Numbered from the stretch's first letter, positions 1-11,058 are shown. The stretch: DNA of 64,000 bases from Hemileia vastatrix (GCA_030280995.1 JASXTE010000021.1:620001-684000), one strand, 5' to 3'. Numbers and translations: made by a program. The notes: a model not told the origin generated them from the sequence alone.

Positions 1-1142
1 CAGCAGTTTTGTTGTAGGTGTGTTCTGTATGAAATTGGCTGTGTCTATTTTATGCCGAATTCCAGTAGTCCATTAAGACTTTAAACTGAACACTGTGTTA
101 GTCCGCCAAGACTTTAAAGTGAGAATTGTTTGATGGTGTAGTCCCCCAATACTATAAACTGAGGAATGGGTTTGGAAGATTGGCAGAGGGTATCCACATG
201 GGGAGCCTCTGAATTTAGCAAAGGCAAGTTTGGGGGTAATTGATGGGCTGGAAGCTCTATTCACAATTACCCCAGAATGTTACTTTTTTCTCTGTGTCTT
301 AATGTGGTTGATCTCTGGTTCTGCGTTTATGATTTAGGTTTTTGAGTCCCCCAAGACTATTAAATGAGGATGGTCCCCCAAGACTTAAAACTGAGGGTTG
401 TTTTTGGTTATATCCTATAGAGGGTGTGGTCAACTTTTCTTCTCTGAATCAAGCTCAAGTACTAGTGGAATTACAGAGGGAATCAAGAGATGAAATGAAG
501 TGTTCAGAATTAGCCTTTAACTGGTGAATGAGTTGTCTTCTGTTCTCAATGTTCTGTGGATCTCTAGCAGGAGTGGATTGGAAGTAGTTTAGCAGAAGGT
601 GTTTCTGTTGAGACATGTCTTTTTGGAACTTGGCCTTAATGGTGGGCAAGTGGTTTGGTGTTTTTGGTTCAATGGATCCTACATTGTTATCATCACTTTC
701 AGAAGATGGAGGAACTGAGAAGTTGTCAGTTTTATAAAGTGGAAAGAAGAAATGGAAGGTTTTACCATCAGATGGACCAGGGATGGTAGAACTTGTTGCT
801 TTAGTGGTTTTGGAACTCTTCTGGGAAGGGTGTAGCTTTTTGATTATCTGGGAATCAATATGGATGGCCTAGATCTTTTGGTGCTGGTAGAAGATGGACC
901 AGGTTGAGGTGGAGGTGAAGCTTTTGCAGAAGATAATGGACCAGGTCTGTAGCAGGACTTCTTTCTGGAGTGGCAGACATCACAGGACATTCTGTATGGG
1001 TGGACAGGAGGTGTGATGGTGCAGATTAAATTATTGTTGATGCAGTATTGGAAGAACCCATTTCAGAGGCAGATTTGGGAAGAAGGTTGAACATGGTGGT
1101 TTGATGAAGAAAGAATGTGGAAATTCTTAATTAGAGGGGTGA
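1..1142 (+). other. 3' internal region of the upstream D unit
   Basis: This non-coding sequence aligns with 16680-18132. It contains five copies of the short hairpin motif ending in TAAACTG or a close variant (near 69, 101, 141, 345 and 374). It also has one larger hairpin, GGGGTAATTG at 233-242 pairing with CAATTACCCC at 264-273. The purine-rich run just before 1143 is in the position of a polypurine tract. Its lower strand carries the antisense ORF described separately. The sequence catcagatggacc at 767-779 is the uninterrupted version of the site that holds a miniature element at 17509-17757. Confidence 0.7.
455..1094 (-). pseudogene. Decayed antisense Cys-rich ORF of D element, copy 1
   Basis: Read on the minus strand this is a second copy of the ORF at 17197-18084. 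It begins MFNLLPKSASEMG at 1094 and keeps the CDVCHSRKKSC motif (CxxCxxRKxxC, like half of a fungal Zn2Cys6 cluster) followed by a Pro/Ser-rich stretch. The C-terminal part (455-649) is in a different frame, so at least one frameshift separates the two halves. Conserved blocks in the C-terminal part include HLPTIKAKF and YFQSTPAR. The protein family is unknown to me. It is an ORF of the retroelement, not an obvious host gene. Sense-strand repeats overlap it. Confidence 0.6.
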
Positions 1143-2602
1143 TGTGGTCTTCCAACATTGGCAGGGGCCTTTGATGTGTGTTTTGGTGCTGTTTGTGCAT
1201 GTCTTAATTGACATCTGTTGTAGAATTGGGTGTTTTTCTGGTTATATTCTGTGGATATTGGGTCTGCGGGTATGTGGGTACTATCATTGGATAGCCCCAG
1301 TGTTTCTATATATTTCATGTCTTGATAATATTTTTCATATTCTAAGTTTTAAGGGGTCATTTCTTCATCTTTTAGTTACAAAAGATAGCTGTTTAATTTT
1401 GTTTTTCGTGTTTTACGGGCTAAGCTTAAGTCTTAGGGTTAAGTACTTAGTACCATTGGATAGGGCTTACTTAGCTCTATATTTCATGTCACAATGTTTT
1501 TATAGTGAAATTCCGTGTTTTAAAGGTTTTAGTAGTTGTAGCTAATTTTTTTAAGTAGATTAGGTGTTTTTATTGGTTTTCTGGCTTCAGGGAGGCCGGG
1601 CCGCTTCAGGCGGCACCACCGACATTGGGCAGCCTGCCCACCTCTGATTTAGAAGGTTGGGGAGCGCTTCTGGAGGGTTTTTATTCAATTTGGCTGGTAC
1701 AGGCGCCAAATTTGTTGGTGTGCATGGGCTCTTAGATAGTGGTCTGTGTGTACATAGTGAATAAGACAGTTTGGGGCAACTTTAATTATCATACAACCAT
1801 CCGGAGGTGATATCCTTGTTCCTCACTCAGTTTTCACTGTTTTTGGCCACAATTGGCTGTGTTTGTTGCAAGGTTAGTTCTTCATTTAACTCAACTTTAG
1901 CAACAGGTTCTCTGGTATAGTCTTGCAAGCTATACCAAGTATTATTGCTGTCTCTGGTGTGGATTTGCAGCCCGCATCAAGTATCTTTGCTTTCTCTGGT
2001 GTGGACATTGGTCTACATTTCAGTTCTTTGGTCTGGTAGTCTGTCTGGGAATTACTTTCTTGGCTCATCAAGCAGTCAAGTGTGTTGAAAAAGGGGTTTA
2101 GCAAACAGGAACCAACTTACTTTAGCAAGTAAATCTCACTCTATTTTTCTAAAGGGACAGGGGATTTTCTCTCTGGTTTTTCTCCAACTCCCTTGGTCAA
2201 GGCCTATAGCTAGTACTGTTTTTTGGCCACAAATTGGCTGTGTTTGTTTCAAGGTAAGTTTTTCATTTAACTCAACTTTGGCAACTGGTTTCTCTGGTGT
2301 AGCTTTGCAACCTGCATCAAGTATTACTGCTGTTTTCTGTGAAACAAGTGAACAGTTCTTTGGTTTTATGGTGTGGATCTCTCTGAATTTTAGGTTCTCT
2401 TTGGTCTGTGTTAAATCTAGGCTACTTGCTAAACTTGTTAAGCAGTCAGAAGTGTGTTGGAAGGGGTATTTTAACAGTCTCTAATTTGCTGTAGCAAATA
2501 AATCTCACCTGGTATTTTTCAAAGGGACAGGGGTTTTTCTCTCCATTTTTACTCCAAATCCCTTGGTCAAGGCCTATATCTAGTACTATAGGATTGTCTA
2601 CA
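1143..2602 (+). repeat. D-family LTR 1 (chimeric, 1460 bp)
   Basis: It starts TGTGGTCTTCC and ends GATTGTCTACA, giving TG...CA ends. Other family LTRs in the window are 1043-1093 bp. The extra length comes from a partial tandem duplication: 1837-2217 resembles the LTR at 19289-20359, while 2218-2602 resembles those at 18133-19225 and 26314-27370. Both units run from a ggccacaa-ttggctgtg block to ggcctatagctagtact. It serves as 3' LTR of the left unit and 5' LTR of the right unit. Confidence 0.8.
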
Positions 2603-2604
2603 TT

Positions 2605-2628
2605 TCTGAAGCCCAATGTGAGGTGAGG
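2605..2628 (+). other. Decayed primer-binding site of D
   Basis: Just after the LTR, gaagcccaatgtgaggt can be aligned with the better preserved site of element A (GGCGCCCAACGTGGGG on its sense strand, at 12421-12439). That sequence type is the classic complement of a tRNA 3' end used to prime reverse transcription. Here several positions have changed, so the site is probably dead. Confidence 0.5.
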
Positions 2629-2828
2629 ATTTTCTAGCTTTTGGAATCTCTTTTACTGTTGGACTCTCTTCTTTTGTGGACTTTTGGTGGATTTTTGATT
2701 TTTGGTGCTTTATCTCTCTGTGGTTGGTCTAGGGGGTCTTCTCTCTAGTTGGATTTGGTCCCTCCTAGGTCTCTGAAGGCTATTGGGGGGGCTTTGGCTA
2801 TCTGTGGTGGAAAGTTGGGGAGGTGTAA

Positions 2829-3139
2829 TTGGAAATAGTTAGGATGGTCAGGATCAAGTCATGGAAAGAAAAAATTTGCTTTGGAGAGGAGGCAAGGTTA
2901 TTTTTGGAGATCTTTGAAGCTGCTACTGATGTGGATGGGGCTTCTTATTTGGATAGGGTGAAGCAGGTGATCTTTTTCATTGATGACAGAGAGATAGTGA
3001 AGGAAGTTCTTAGGATGGGGAGATATAGGATGTAGGATTGGGGAAATTTAAAGATGGAAATGATCAGGAGGTGGCCCACTGTGTTTTCAATGGATGATCT
3101 TTATGGCATTGCTAGGAAATGGGAAATGGATGGTGGTGT
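2829..3139 (+). pseudogene. D-family gag, 5' part
   Basis: The translation resembles the gag of element A: SWKEKICFGEEARLFLEIFE corresponds to a segment of A gag after its RILSW motif, and DRVKQVIFFIDDREIVKEVL matches A's DMVKQIRFFILDREVEKEVI. An in-frame TAG follows the RMGRYRM residues near 3033. The reading then continues as DWGNLKMEM and RRWP and ends at GGV, where element A is inserted. The same reading resumes at 13551 with TSLFQYGKF, matching TSLHQYHQF in A gag. There is no clear ATG. It is a dead structural-protein gene of a Ty3-type element. Confidence 0.75.
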
Positions 3140-4247
3140 TATGGTAAGGTAAACTCTTACAGTCGCCTTGCTGTAAGCAGAATCCGGAGGAGATATGTGG
3201 ATTTAGCTGAAAACCCCGTCCTTCCAATAAAAATAACAAAATGGGAATTCTAAATCACTAAGCTAACCAGTCTACTTGTATCTGATTGATAAAAATAATG
3301 AAACTCTAAAATAATTAACGCTTATTGAGATTTAAAGAAAGTGGCTGTTGATAAAAGAAATACTGATAACAACAATTAAGGTGTACCAGTGAAAGATCTG
3401 AAAAGATTGACTTTTATGTTTTTATAATAATTTGAATTTTTATGAGACAGCAATAATCAAGTCCCAGTGATGAAGACCTTTCTAAATATACCCTGTATGA
3501 AGTGTTATTTTAAATTGTTGAGTAGTATTTCTAAAATGTTATATTTAAAATATAAAGTTATAAGGGTATTACAAATTTATTTGATTTGTTGAGTAATAAA
3601 AAATGAGACCGTGGTGGTTAATGATTAAGCTGTATGATCTATCCCCCCCCCTCAGTTTCGAGTTTGAGAGGCGCTTAAGTATTCCTAGTCATGTGCCTAA
3701 GTTTTCCCCTCCAGAGCTCTCCCAGAGTCAATCCGGAGCCCATACGGAGTCCGTACGGAGTCAAAGCGGAGTCCTTCCGGACTTCCGGACTCAATTAGAA
3801 CCTTAAAACTATAATAAAAAATCTAGAAAAATTACACATAATAAAGCTACTTCCCCTTTACATACCAAACTAATTTTCGTAATCTGCGCAGTTCTAATTA
3901 CCCCGTGAAAATTCATCAAAGTTAAGTAATTTCTGAAAACGTAAATATTTCTATAAAACTTTAAAATTCATTTAAAAATATAAGAAAAATAGTAAAAATT
4001 CTGGGAAAATTTCCCAAGGTTCTTGAGTGACTCGACTTGATACTTATAAATTTTTTAAGACCGTAAAAATAAGTTTTCTCCGTAAAATAAATTGTTTTTG
4101 TGTAGGCATTCGCTCGTGACCAATTTCTTCATATTTAAAACTCAATTAAATAAAACCCTTTTATATAAAAATAATAACACTAATCTTGCACGCCGTAATA
4201 ACTCCATTTACATATTTAGGTGCCGAACTAAACTTTAGGTTACCACA
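3140..4247 (-). repeat. 3' LTR of element A
   Basis: It is nearly identical to 12440-13546. On the element's sense strand it begins TGTGGTAACC and ends ...TTACCATA, so the 3' terminus reads TA and not the usual CA. Both copies share this ending. If the LTR is taken to stop at CCA, the two A/T bases would have to be flanking in both copies, which fits the target duplication less well. Confidence 0.85.
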
Positions 4248-4258
4248 TCCTCCCTCCA
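4248..4258 (-). other. Polypurine tract of element A
   Basis: On the minus strand GGAGGGAGGA directly precedes the TGTGG start of the 3' LTR. This is the position and composition expected for the plus-strand DNA primer of LTR retroelements. Confidence 0.7.
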
Positions 4259-4904
4259 ATCGAGAATGTCCCCATTCTTATAACTTTGCATAAGTGGTTG
4301 AGCAATTCCAAAAGAATTATCTTTTCTAATAAAATAATTTGATAAATTTGTTTTAGCTGGTCTTCTTTTAAATCTTTATAATAAAAACGTTCTTTCTTCT
4401 TCTCTGGCTTGATATAACATAAAATAAAATAATATAAATCTTGTGATGATTCCACTACTGAGAGCAAGGTTTGAATCCCTTCAGACTCCCATTAACCAGT
4501 CTTCATTCTTGTCACAGCATTGAGAGAGTGGATCTTCCTATGAGCCGAATACTCCTGATTCCAACCTCATAAGGCCCCCCACTGAGCCGAATTCTATGAT
4601 TCCAATCTCGCCATAAGGTCCTCCAAGCTTCACACCAAAAATGGCCTAACACTGAGGCACTAAAAAAAAATCATTCCCTAAAATCCAACTACCATCCTAA
4701 CTTCTGATTCCTTCATCAAAATTTTCAAACTTTGCTATACAGCAAACCCATAAAATACTTTTTCCAGGCTTCCAATAATAATTATAACTTTAGACCATGT
4801 TAAAGCGCCACAAATTTCACCTAATTAACCATTATGCTTCCCTTAGCATCATCACCACCTAAAATTTTAACCTCCTAAAGCTTATCAGCACCCAATTCCA
4901 GAAA
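4259..4904 (-). other. Non-coding 3' segment of element A, proximal part
   Basis: There is no convincing gene. A 75-codon reading at 4240-4467 (minus) overlaps the LTR edge and matches nothing I know. A roughly 42-bp direct duplication is visible at about 4540-4625: two copies of gagccgaat...tgattccaa...cataagg. The matching part of D instead holds an antisense ORF, which is absent here. Confidence 0.5.
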
Positions 4905-4915
4905 TAATTGAATAA

Positions 4916-5642
4916 CCAGTTTAGAGTCTTAGTGGACAGTGATAAATTAAAAGATTGAATTGAGTTATCCAAACAAGATTGACATTCCAGTTTAAAGTCT
5001 TGGTGGACCAAACATATAATCAATTGCCAGTTTATGGTCTTGGTGGACCAAAGATCGTTTAGGTGCATAAATATCTTGATAAATTCCTAAATAAGGCCTA
5101 GGCTTGACCAAAGATTGAATAAATTTGATAATCCAGTTTAATGTCATAGTGGACCAAACATTTGATTGACAATTAATCCAGTATAAGGCCATAGTGCACC
5201 AATGAATGTTGAATTATCCTGCAGATATTAATTTTCCAGTTTAAAGTCATAGTGGACTAAACAATGAATGAACTACCAGTTTAAAGTCATGGTGGACCAA
5301 ACATTTAATCGATAAGAAATCCAGTTTAAGGTCATGGTGGACCCAACAGCTTGATAACAGCCCAGTTTAAGGTCTTGGTGGACCTAACAACTTCTCTATC
5401 CTTGAAATTCAGTTTAAAGTCTTGAAGGACTAACAGCTCCAATATAAAATCTTTAATGAAAGTCTTGAAAATTAGCCAGTTTAAAGTCTTGGAGGACTAA
5501 CAGCTCCAAAATTCGTATAAAACCTTAAGGAAAGTCTTGAACAGTAGCCAGTTTAAAGTCTTGGAGGACTAACAGCTCCAAAATTTGTATAAATCTTTAA
5601 GGAAAGTCTTGAACAGTAGCCAGTTTAAAGTCTTGGACGACT
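4916..5642 (-). repeat. Array of 13 short hairpin motifs in the 3' region of A
   Basis: Read on the element's sense strand, each copy is GTC or GGTC, a C-rich loop of about 6 nt (CACCAA, CACCAT, CTCCAA), GAC or GACC, then one or two bases and TAAACTGG. Copies lie near 4917, 4990, 5029, 5118, 5170, 5236, 5276, 5321, 5362, 5412, 5476, 5550 and 5620. Spacing is irregular (about 35-75 bp), so this is not a plain tandem repeat. Related copies occur in A's coding region and throughout D. I infer an RNA or DNA recognition element; its function is unknown. Confidence 0.7.
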
Positions 5643-5774
5643 AACAGATGTCTTGAAGTAAAATCCCATAGGTATTGAGTTCCCCTAGACCCTGTTTCCT
5701 GTCTAAACTAAATGAATAAACTAAAAAGAATGAAGACTTGAAAAATAAACTAAGAAATTAATAATAATTCTGAT

Positions 5775-5960
5775 TTAATTAATTAATTTTTTTATTTTAT
5801 TATTTTATTTTATTTTTTTTTTTATATTTTATTTTATTTTATTTTATTATTTATTTTATTTTTATTTCATTTTATTTTTATTTTTTTTTAATTTTTTAAT
5901 TTTTTAATTTTTATTTTATTTTATTTATTTTATTTTTATTTATTTTTTAATTTTAATTTG
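5775..5960. repeat. ATTTT-type low-complexity tract
   Basis: About 185 bp is made almost only of TTTTA/ATTTT repeats in the plus strand. It separates the two groups of hairpins in the 3' region of element A. No coding potential. Confidence 0.9.
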
Positions 5961-6149
5961 TTTTTAATTTAAAATAAAAGATTTTAGAAAAGATAGTTTT
6001 GAAATAAAAGTTAAAATTTAATTATTAAAGAAAGATAAACAAATGTGAAAAGAAAGATAAAAAAAAGTAATAATAATAAAAAGTTTCAAAGTAAAATTTT
6101 TAAAAGATGCCCCCCAGCCATTTGATGAGCCGTACCCTTGACATCATAC

Positions 6150-6175
6150 CCACATCCAAGTGCAACTTGATGTGG
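6150..6175 (-). other. Hairpin, CCACATC type, in A 3' region
   Basis: CCACATC and GATGTGG arms enclose a short inner CAAG/CTTG pairing with a one-base bulge. A matching hairpin stands at 16531-16556 in D in the same sense relative to the element, although D and A run in opposite directions in the window. Confidence 0.6.
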
Positions 6176-6248
6176 TTACACAATTTTGAGAAATTGAAAA
6201 GAAAATAAAATAAATGAAAGTTTTTTAGAAGATAATTTTTATAATGAT

Positions 6249-6307
6249 GATCACTGGGTGGGCTCCCTCCAATTTATAAAAATGATTAGAGACCACCAGT
6301 GAGCATC
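6249..6307 (-). other. Long hairpin, CACTGGTGG type, in A 3' region
   Basis: The arms gatcactgggtgggctcc and gagaccaccagtgagcatc can pair over about 15 positions with small internal loops. The same structure is present in D at 16270-16325, where the outer GATCACTGG/CCAGTGATC arms are perfect. Confidence 0.6.
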
Positions 6308-6434
6308 ACCTTTACAATAATTCATTATATATATTAAAGAAAAGAAATCACAATCTAACATAAAAAATCAAAAACAAAATAAAATAAAGGGAATCTTGAA
6401 TCCGGCGTTGAGAGCGGTGTCTCTTGATTCGTTC

Positions 6435-6565
6435 CAGTTTATAGTCTTAGTGGACTTCCTATAATTAAAAAAACAAAGCCAGGATTCAACTAGAAACAGG
6501 GAAAATTTTGGAAACGAACATTATGGGGTAATTGTGTATATAGCAGCCAGCCCATCAATTACCCC
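6435..6565 (-). other. Hairpin pair in A 3' region
   Basis: One TAAACTGG-type hairpin lies near 6436-6458. A larger stem-loop follows: GGGGTAATTG at 6525-6534 pairs perfectly over 10 bp with CAATTACCCC at 6556-6565, with a loop containing AGCAGCCAGCCCAT. The larger stem recurs in D at 233-273, 15813-15853, 16071-16113 and 16896-16937, with paired changes in the stem. Confidence 0.7.
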
Positions 6566-6778
6566 CACACTTGCCAATTTTTAAATTAAGAAGGTTCCCC
6601 TGTGAACACTTCTTCCAATAAATTTTTAAAATTTTCCAACACTATCTTCACCCATATTTTAAGAATTTTAAATTTTGGAAATTTTCAAAGAAGGTTTTCT
6701 CACATTTCGTAAAGTTTCATCACAGTTTTGTTGCCCATATGCAGTGTAATGATAGTAAAGTATTTTGATAAAAAGAGA

Positions 6779-6851
6779 AGATAGTTTATCCTCGTTGCGG
6801 AGGTCATCATAAAATTTTGTTGATATCATAGTTTATCCTCGTTGCGGAGGT
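6779..6851 (-). repeat. Two CCTC/GAGG hairpins at the end of A pol
   Basis: Two copies about 46 bp apart, near 6782-6806 and 6828-6851, read on the sense strand as CCTC, a six-base loop, GAGG, then ATAAACTA. They are the same motif as the array at 4916-5642, but with the stem changed from GGTC/GACC to CCTC/GAGG. The second overlaps the pol stop region. Confidence 0.65.
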
Positions 6852-7851
6852 AGACTTCGGCACTCCTGGTGCCTCTAGGATAGAACCGTTTCACTTGATC
6901 GGCCGCTACCCTCTTCTTCAATACTACTCCATCCAACTCTTCTAACACATATGAACCGCCAGAAACTTGCTCCTTGATTTTATACGGTCCATTCCACCTA
7001 TCTGCAAACATCTTTCCCCATTGACTCTCTAGACTTCTATTATACACCAGGACCATATCACCTGGGTTCAAAGGTTTCCTTAATCGATGTGCCAACCACT
7101 CATCCCAATATCTGACTGATTGATTTCGGATCTTCATCATCCGCGAATATGCCTTTTCTAAATATTCTTCTTTCTTTTCTAGCTGCATCATTCTTGCACA
7201 CAATAATTCTTCAGTATTTTTGACCTTGTCCCAGTCAACTCCAAGATATAATTCAGCTTCTAAATCAACCGGTAAAACTGCTTTCTGTCCAAAAACAAGT
7301 TCATAAGGTGAAAATCCGGTCGTCCTTTTGGCAGTGATTCGATCAGCAAATGAAACTAAAGGTAAATAGTGCCTCCACTTTTCAGCACTTGTCCCACACA
7401 TTTTAACTAAAGCATCCTTAATAACTTGATGCCCTCTTTCAACCATGCCTTCAGCTTCAGGATAATATGGGGTTGCTACCCTAACCTTTGATCCAACTTT
7501 CAATACGGCCTCTTTAAACTCTGTCCCAAATTCAGGACTTCCATCTACCGTCACCAATTTCATCACTCCATATCGATACACCCAATTATTCAAAAAAAAT
7601 TCTGCCACATTTTTGGCAGTCAAATTAATGAGAGGCGCTGCCTCTACACAACCAGATAATTCGTCTCTGGCTACAATTAAATATTTATACCGTCCCTCTT
7701 TTATATGAACGGCATCTAAACTAACTCTCCCAAAGAGCGTATATTCACCGGTTGTGCGTCCAGGTTCTTTTGGCCTTAAATAACTTCGTCTTTGACATTC
7801 TTCGCATGACTGAACCCACTGTTTAACAGCCATCTTCATTCCAGGCCACCA
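6826..7851 (-). pseudogene. Element A pol: integrase segment
   Basis: This is the C-terminal part of the A polyprotein, in the same frame as the rest of pol. It has CEEC (half of the zinc-binding HHCC domain) near residue 15 of the piece from 7839, then catalytic residues in SLDAVHI, TVDGSPEFG and AEGMVERGHQ. The D and E of the last two are 34 residues apart by my count; 35 is usual. A GPY/F module follows (RWNGPYKI). The piece is cut off upstream by TGA at 7852-7854, where the family has Trp before FWWPGM, a G-to-A change. No chromodomain. It would insert the cDNA into the genome. Confidence 0.85.
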
Positions 7852-7854
7852 AAA

Positions 7855-8814
7855 TCAATCAGAAATTCTTCTAAACGATTCACCAACGCCTCTATGCCCA
7901 AGATCTTCATGCAGTGATTTCAAAACTAATTCTTGCCCCTTCTGTTGAGTTATAACTACTTGAGGATTTGGATACCTCCTCCTCATTAAACGTCGACCAG
8001 ATAGGTAAAACGTAGATGACTTCCTCTTGATAGCCACCCATTCATCATCTTCACACTCTTCTGGCCTCTCTAAAGTCAACAAATATTTGACTAACAAAAA
8101 ATAAAAACCAGTCTGACCCCAGACTTCATCTTGAAAATCAATTAATATAACATCAATAGGGACTTCTCTATCACCAATATCACCTGCACATAAATGAGCC
8201 AATAATTGTTGACCCTTAAATAAATTTTTAATCGAGCTATGTTGAAGTTTTTCTTTTAAACCTTTGGATCCTTTGTAAACCGTATTCGAAAATACCTCTT
8301 TCTCTTTATCCACCTTTTTATTTAAATTCTCTAATTCTCCAACATATACACCATTCCTTAATTTACTACTATCCCACACTACCAATCCATCTTCCTCTAC
8401 ATACACCACATCTTCTTCTACCTCCTCTCTGCCGAATTTATCTACACCTTTTCCAACACCTTTATTAACATAAAAACTATTTTCCAGTTTATCCTCTTGG
8501 TGGAGGTCATCATCATCATAATCTAAACACAATAGTCCTGCCAGTTTAACCTCATGGGGGAGGTATGGAAAGTCTTCAGCTCCTTTAGTGCTGGCTTTGA
8601 TAATAGGTATATCTTCATTGAACTCCTCTGAGTCTGAATCTTCTTCAGTGGGTGGTCTCCTTGATAAACCATCTGGCATAGTAAAAGTCTTGCCAGGCTT
8701 ATGAACTAAATCAAAAGAAAAATGTTGAATAAAAGCTACCCATCTCGTCATGGGTGCATTCGGTAAACTTGGGGAATTAATCATCTGGATTAACGATTTC
8801 GCATCCACTTGCAA
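7855..8814 (-). pseudogene. Element A pol: RNase H end and linker
   Basis: It starts with LQVDAKSLIQMI, the last acidic block of RNase H, and continues with HKPGKTFTMPDGLSRRP, typical of the end of that domain in Ty3 elements. An acidic linker of about 230 residues leads to the integrase zinc domain (HEDLGHRGVGESFRRISD). Two in-frame copies of the hairpin motif encode DLHQEDKL (near 8485) and LPHEVKL (near 8541). The piece is separated from its neighbours by single nonsense codons at 8815-8817 and 7852-7854. The linker is longer than I would expect. Confidence 0.8.
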
Positions 8815-8817
8815 CTA

Positions 8818-9387
8818 AAAATGTTGCCCCCACAAAATATGCTGAATTTTCTTCAGTATTTTTGCCACACCACATAATTCCAATTTTGGTTGAGAATATC
8901 TTGATTCGACCTCAGTAAATACTACAGATTCATACCTAACTGCCCTGATGTAACCAGCTTTATCCATCTGAGACAAAACCGCCCCAGCTGCAACCTGACT
9001 TGAATCAACTGCTAAATAAATTCTACCAGCATCTTTTCTATAATCCAACTTGTGCAGGACTAAATCCTTCCCTACAACCTCCAACTTCACAAACGCCTTC
9101 TCACACTCTTCATCCCACTCCCAGTCTGCATCCTTTCTCGTTAACCGTCTCAATGGAGCTGCCAATGAAGAAAAGTCCTTAATAAACATTCTAACATATA
9201 CGCAAACGCCTAAAAACCCTCTAACTTCTGTCGTATTCTTGGGCCTTGGCCAGGACTGAATTTTGTTAACTTTCTTCTTGGACATAATCCTACCCTCTCT
9301 ACATACCACATGGCCTAATATTTCTAAGGCGGGCACACAATATGAAAATTTTGAACCTGAAATAGTTAAACCAGCCTCTTCAATTCG
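8818..9387 (-). pseudogene. Element A pol: RT thumb and RNase H core
   Basis: LEILGHVVCREGRIMSKKKV and RGFLGVCVYVRMFIKDFSSL are the RT connection seen in Ty3-type elements. They are followed by the RNase H start, IYLAVDSSQVAAGAVL, and the glutamate block SQPKLELCGVAKIL. It ends at GQHF followed by TAG (8815-8817), where related proteins have Trp; the stop is one G-to-A change from TGG. It shares the reading frame of the pieces on both sides. It would copy the RNA genome and remove RNA from RNA-DNA hybrids. Confidence 0.85.
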
Positions 9388-9390
9388 AAA

Positions 9391-11025
9391 CTAGATTCTT
9401 TCTAAAGTAATTGCAAACTCCCAAATGAATTTGCGTATCCCGGGATTCTCTTCCAACACCTGGTTATCATAGTCGGTTGTTGGTCCCTTAATTCCTCCAT
9501 CATCTATAAAGATTCCAGCATATTGTGGAATTTCATCTTGAAGGATCCAAGCCATCTGAGCTTGATAAACTGCAACCGAATTTGTTGCTCCTTGAGGTAA
9601 TCTTGTTAACTGTAAACGTCCTAGTGGTGTATCGAATGTAGTGAGAGGCCTTGAGTCCGGATGTAACTCTCTCTCATCATATCCACCCATAATATCTCCC
9701 AAACCATAACACACTCTCCCTGCAAACGCTTCAACAAACTCCTCAGCACTAGGAGGTATCCCAGCATCCTTTATTGTAACCCTATTTAATTCCCTAAGAT
9801 CATGAACAACTCTAAGCTTGCCATTTTGTTTCTTGATACAAAATACCGGACTAGAATAACTTGACGTTGATTGCTCATACAGTCCAGTGCGTATCCGTTC
9901 TCTGACAACTTCAATATAGGCTTTTTTTAATGCAGCCGGAATAGGAATCGGTTTCTGCTGCCACGGTTCATGACATACCACAGGAATCTTGTAAGGCTCC
10001 CCATAGGAATGCTTCAACACACCCCTCTCCTCTTCTACAAAAGCAATGGCCTTCTCTCGCTTGACCATCACATCCAACAACAACTTCTTCTCTTCTCCAG
10101 ACAACCAACCATCAGGTCCAAAATTAACAACACCCAGTCTCTCAAAAGTGATTCTTGACATCTCAGAAAATTCAGGCGGATTCTTTACCAAGGGACTTTC
10201 ATAAGGATCTCTTGATAACCTTGGTCTTCTCAAAGGTGGATTTAATTCAGCAGGTAGCGGTTCATTAATAAGTCGAACTTTATTTGCTACTTTCTTATAT
10301 TTGGCTGCGTCCACATCTAAATTAACTTGAGGTAAAACATTTTCTTTTGTATCGCCATTAAAAATTTCATCAAATGAATCTTCTTCATCGCCAGAATCGG
10401 AATAAGAAAAATTAGAAAAATATTTTATTTCATTTTTAAATTTTACCCTTTTCTCCTTTCCCTTGTCTAATTTATAAACAGATTTTCCAACACCTTTGCT
10501 TCCCTTATCCAACAGTGAATCACCCGTAAAGAAAGTTGGCAGTTTAACCTCTTGCTGGAGGTCCGGAATTGAATTTTCACAAAAATTATTTTTTTGTGTT
10601 TTAATTATACTGAGATTTTTTATTGGATTTTGATAAGATTTTCGCAGTTTACCCTCTTGCTGGAGGTCCAAAATAGAAGGAGATAATTGCAGTTTAACCT
10701 CTTGCTGGAGGTCATGAAACATACCCTTCCAACCTTTATCCAACCTAATTTGGCCCATTTTGCCTTTTTCACCGTTTTTAAATTTAATAGAAAAACCGGG
10801 TAAATCCAATAAACATATAGAAAAGTCCAAAACGTATTTGCACTCCAAAGTAATATTAACAGAAAATAATTGAGAATCCACTTGAATTATCTCCAAGTGA
10901 GCTGACCTATTGCAATCCGGGATCTCATCCTGAGGAGAGATTACAACATTAGAGTGATCAGCCCCTGCTACCCCAAAAAATGAGGGCATCCATAATAATT
11001 TGAATCCTGAATAAATTGAAGACAT
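9391..11025 (-). pseudogene. Element A pol: N-terminal region and reverse transcriptase
   Basis: The start ATG (MSSIYSG) follows a hairpin motif at 11059-11082. Residues 1-300 are a charged region with three in-frame copies of the hairpin motif, encoding DLQQEVKL or DLQQEGKL (near 10541, 10643 and 10689). I do not see a clear aspartic protease. RT follows: GEPYKIPVVCHEPW, LRVVHDLRELNRVTI, RLPQGATNS and the catalytic FIDDGGIKGP. The piece ends at TAG (9388-9390). All four pol pieces lie in one frame, so only three nonsense codons break about 1400 codons. Confidence 0.85.
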
Positions 11026-11058
11026 AACGATAAAAAAAAAATTCAGCCGAGTTTAGGT

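Noticed and set aside
1144..1545. 133-codon reading in D LTR 1, also in LTR 3
   Set aside because: Confined to the LTR, no recognised motif, and broken in LTRs 2 and 4; most likely chance.
4916..5642. CRISPR-like array of repeats
   Set aside because: The organism is eukaryotic, spacing is irregular, and the repeats also occur inside coding sequence.
9000..9259. Plus-strand readings of 60-69 codons
   Set aside because: They are shadows on the opposite strand of the RT and RNase H of element A.
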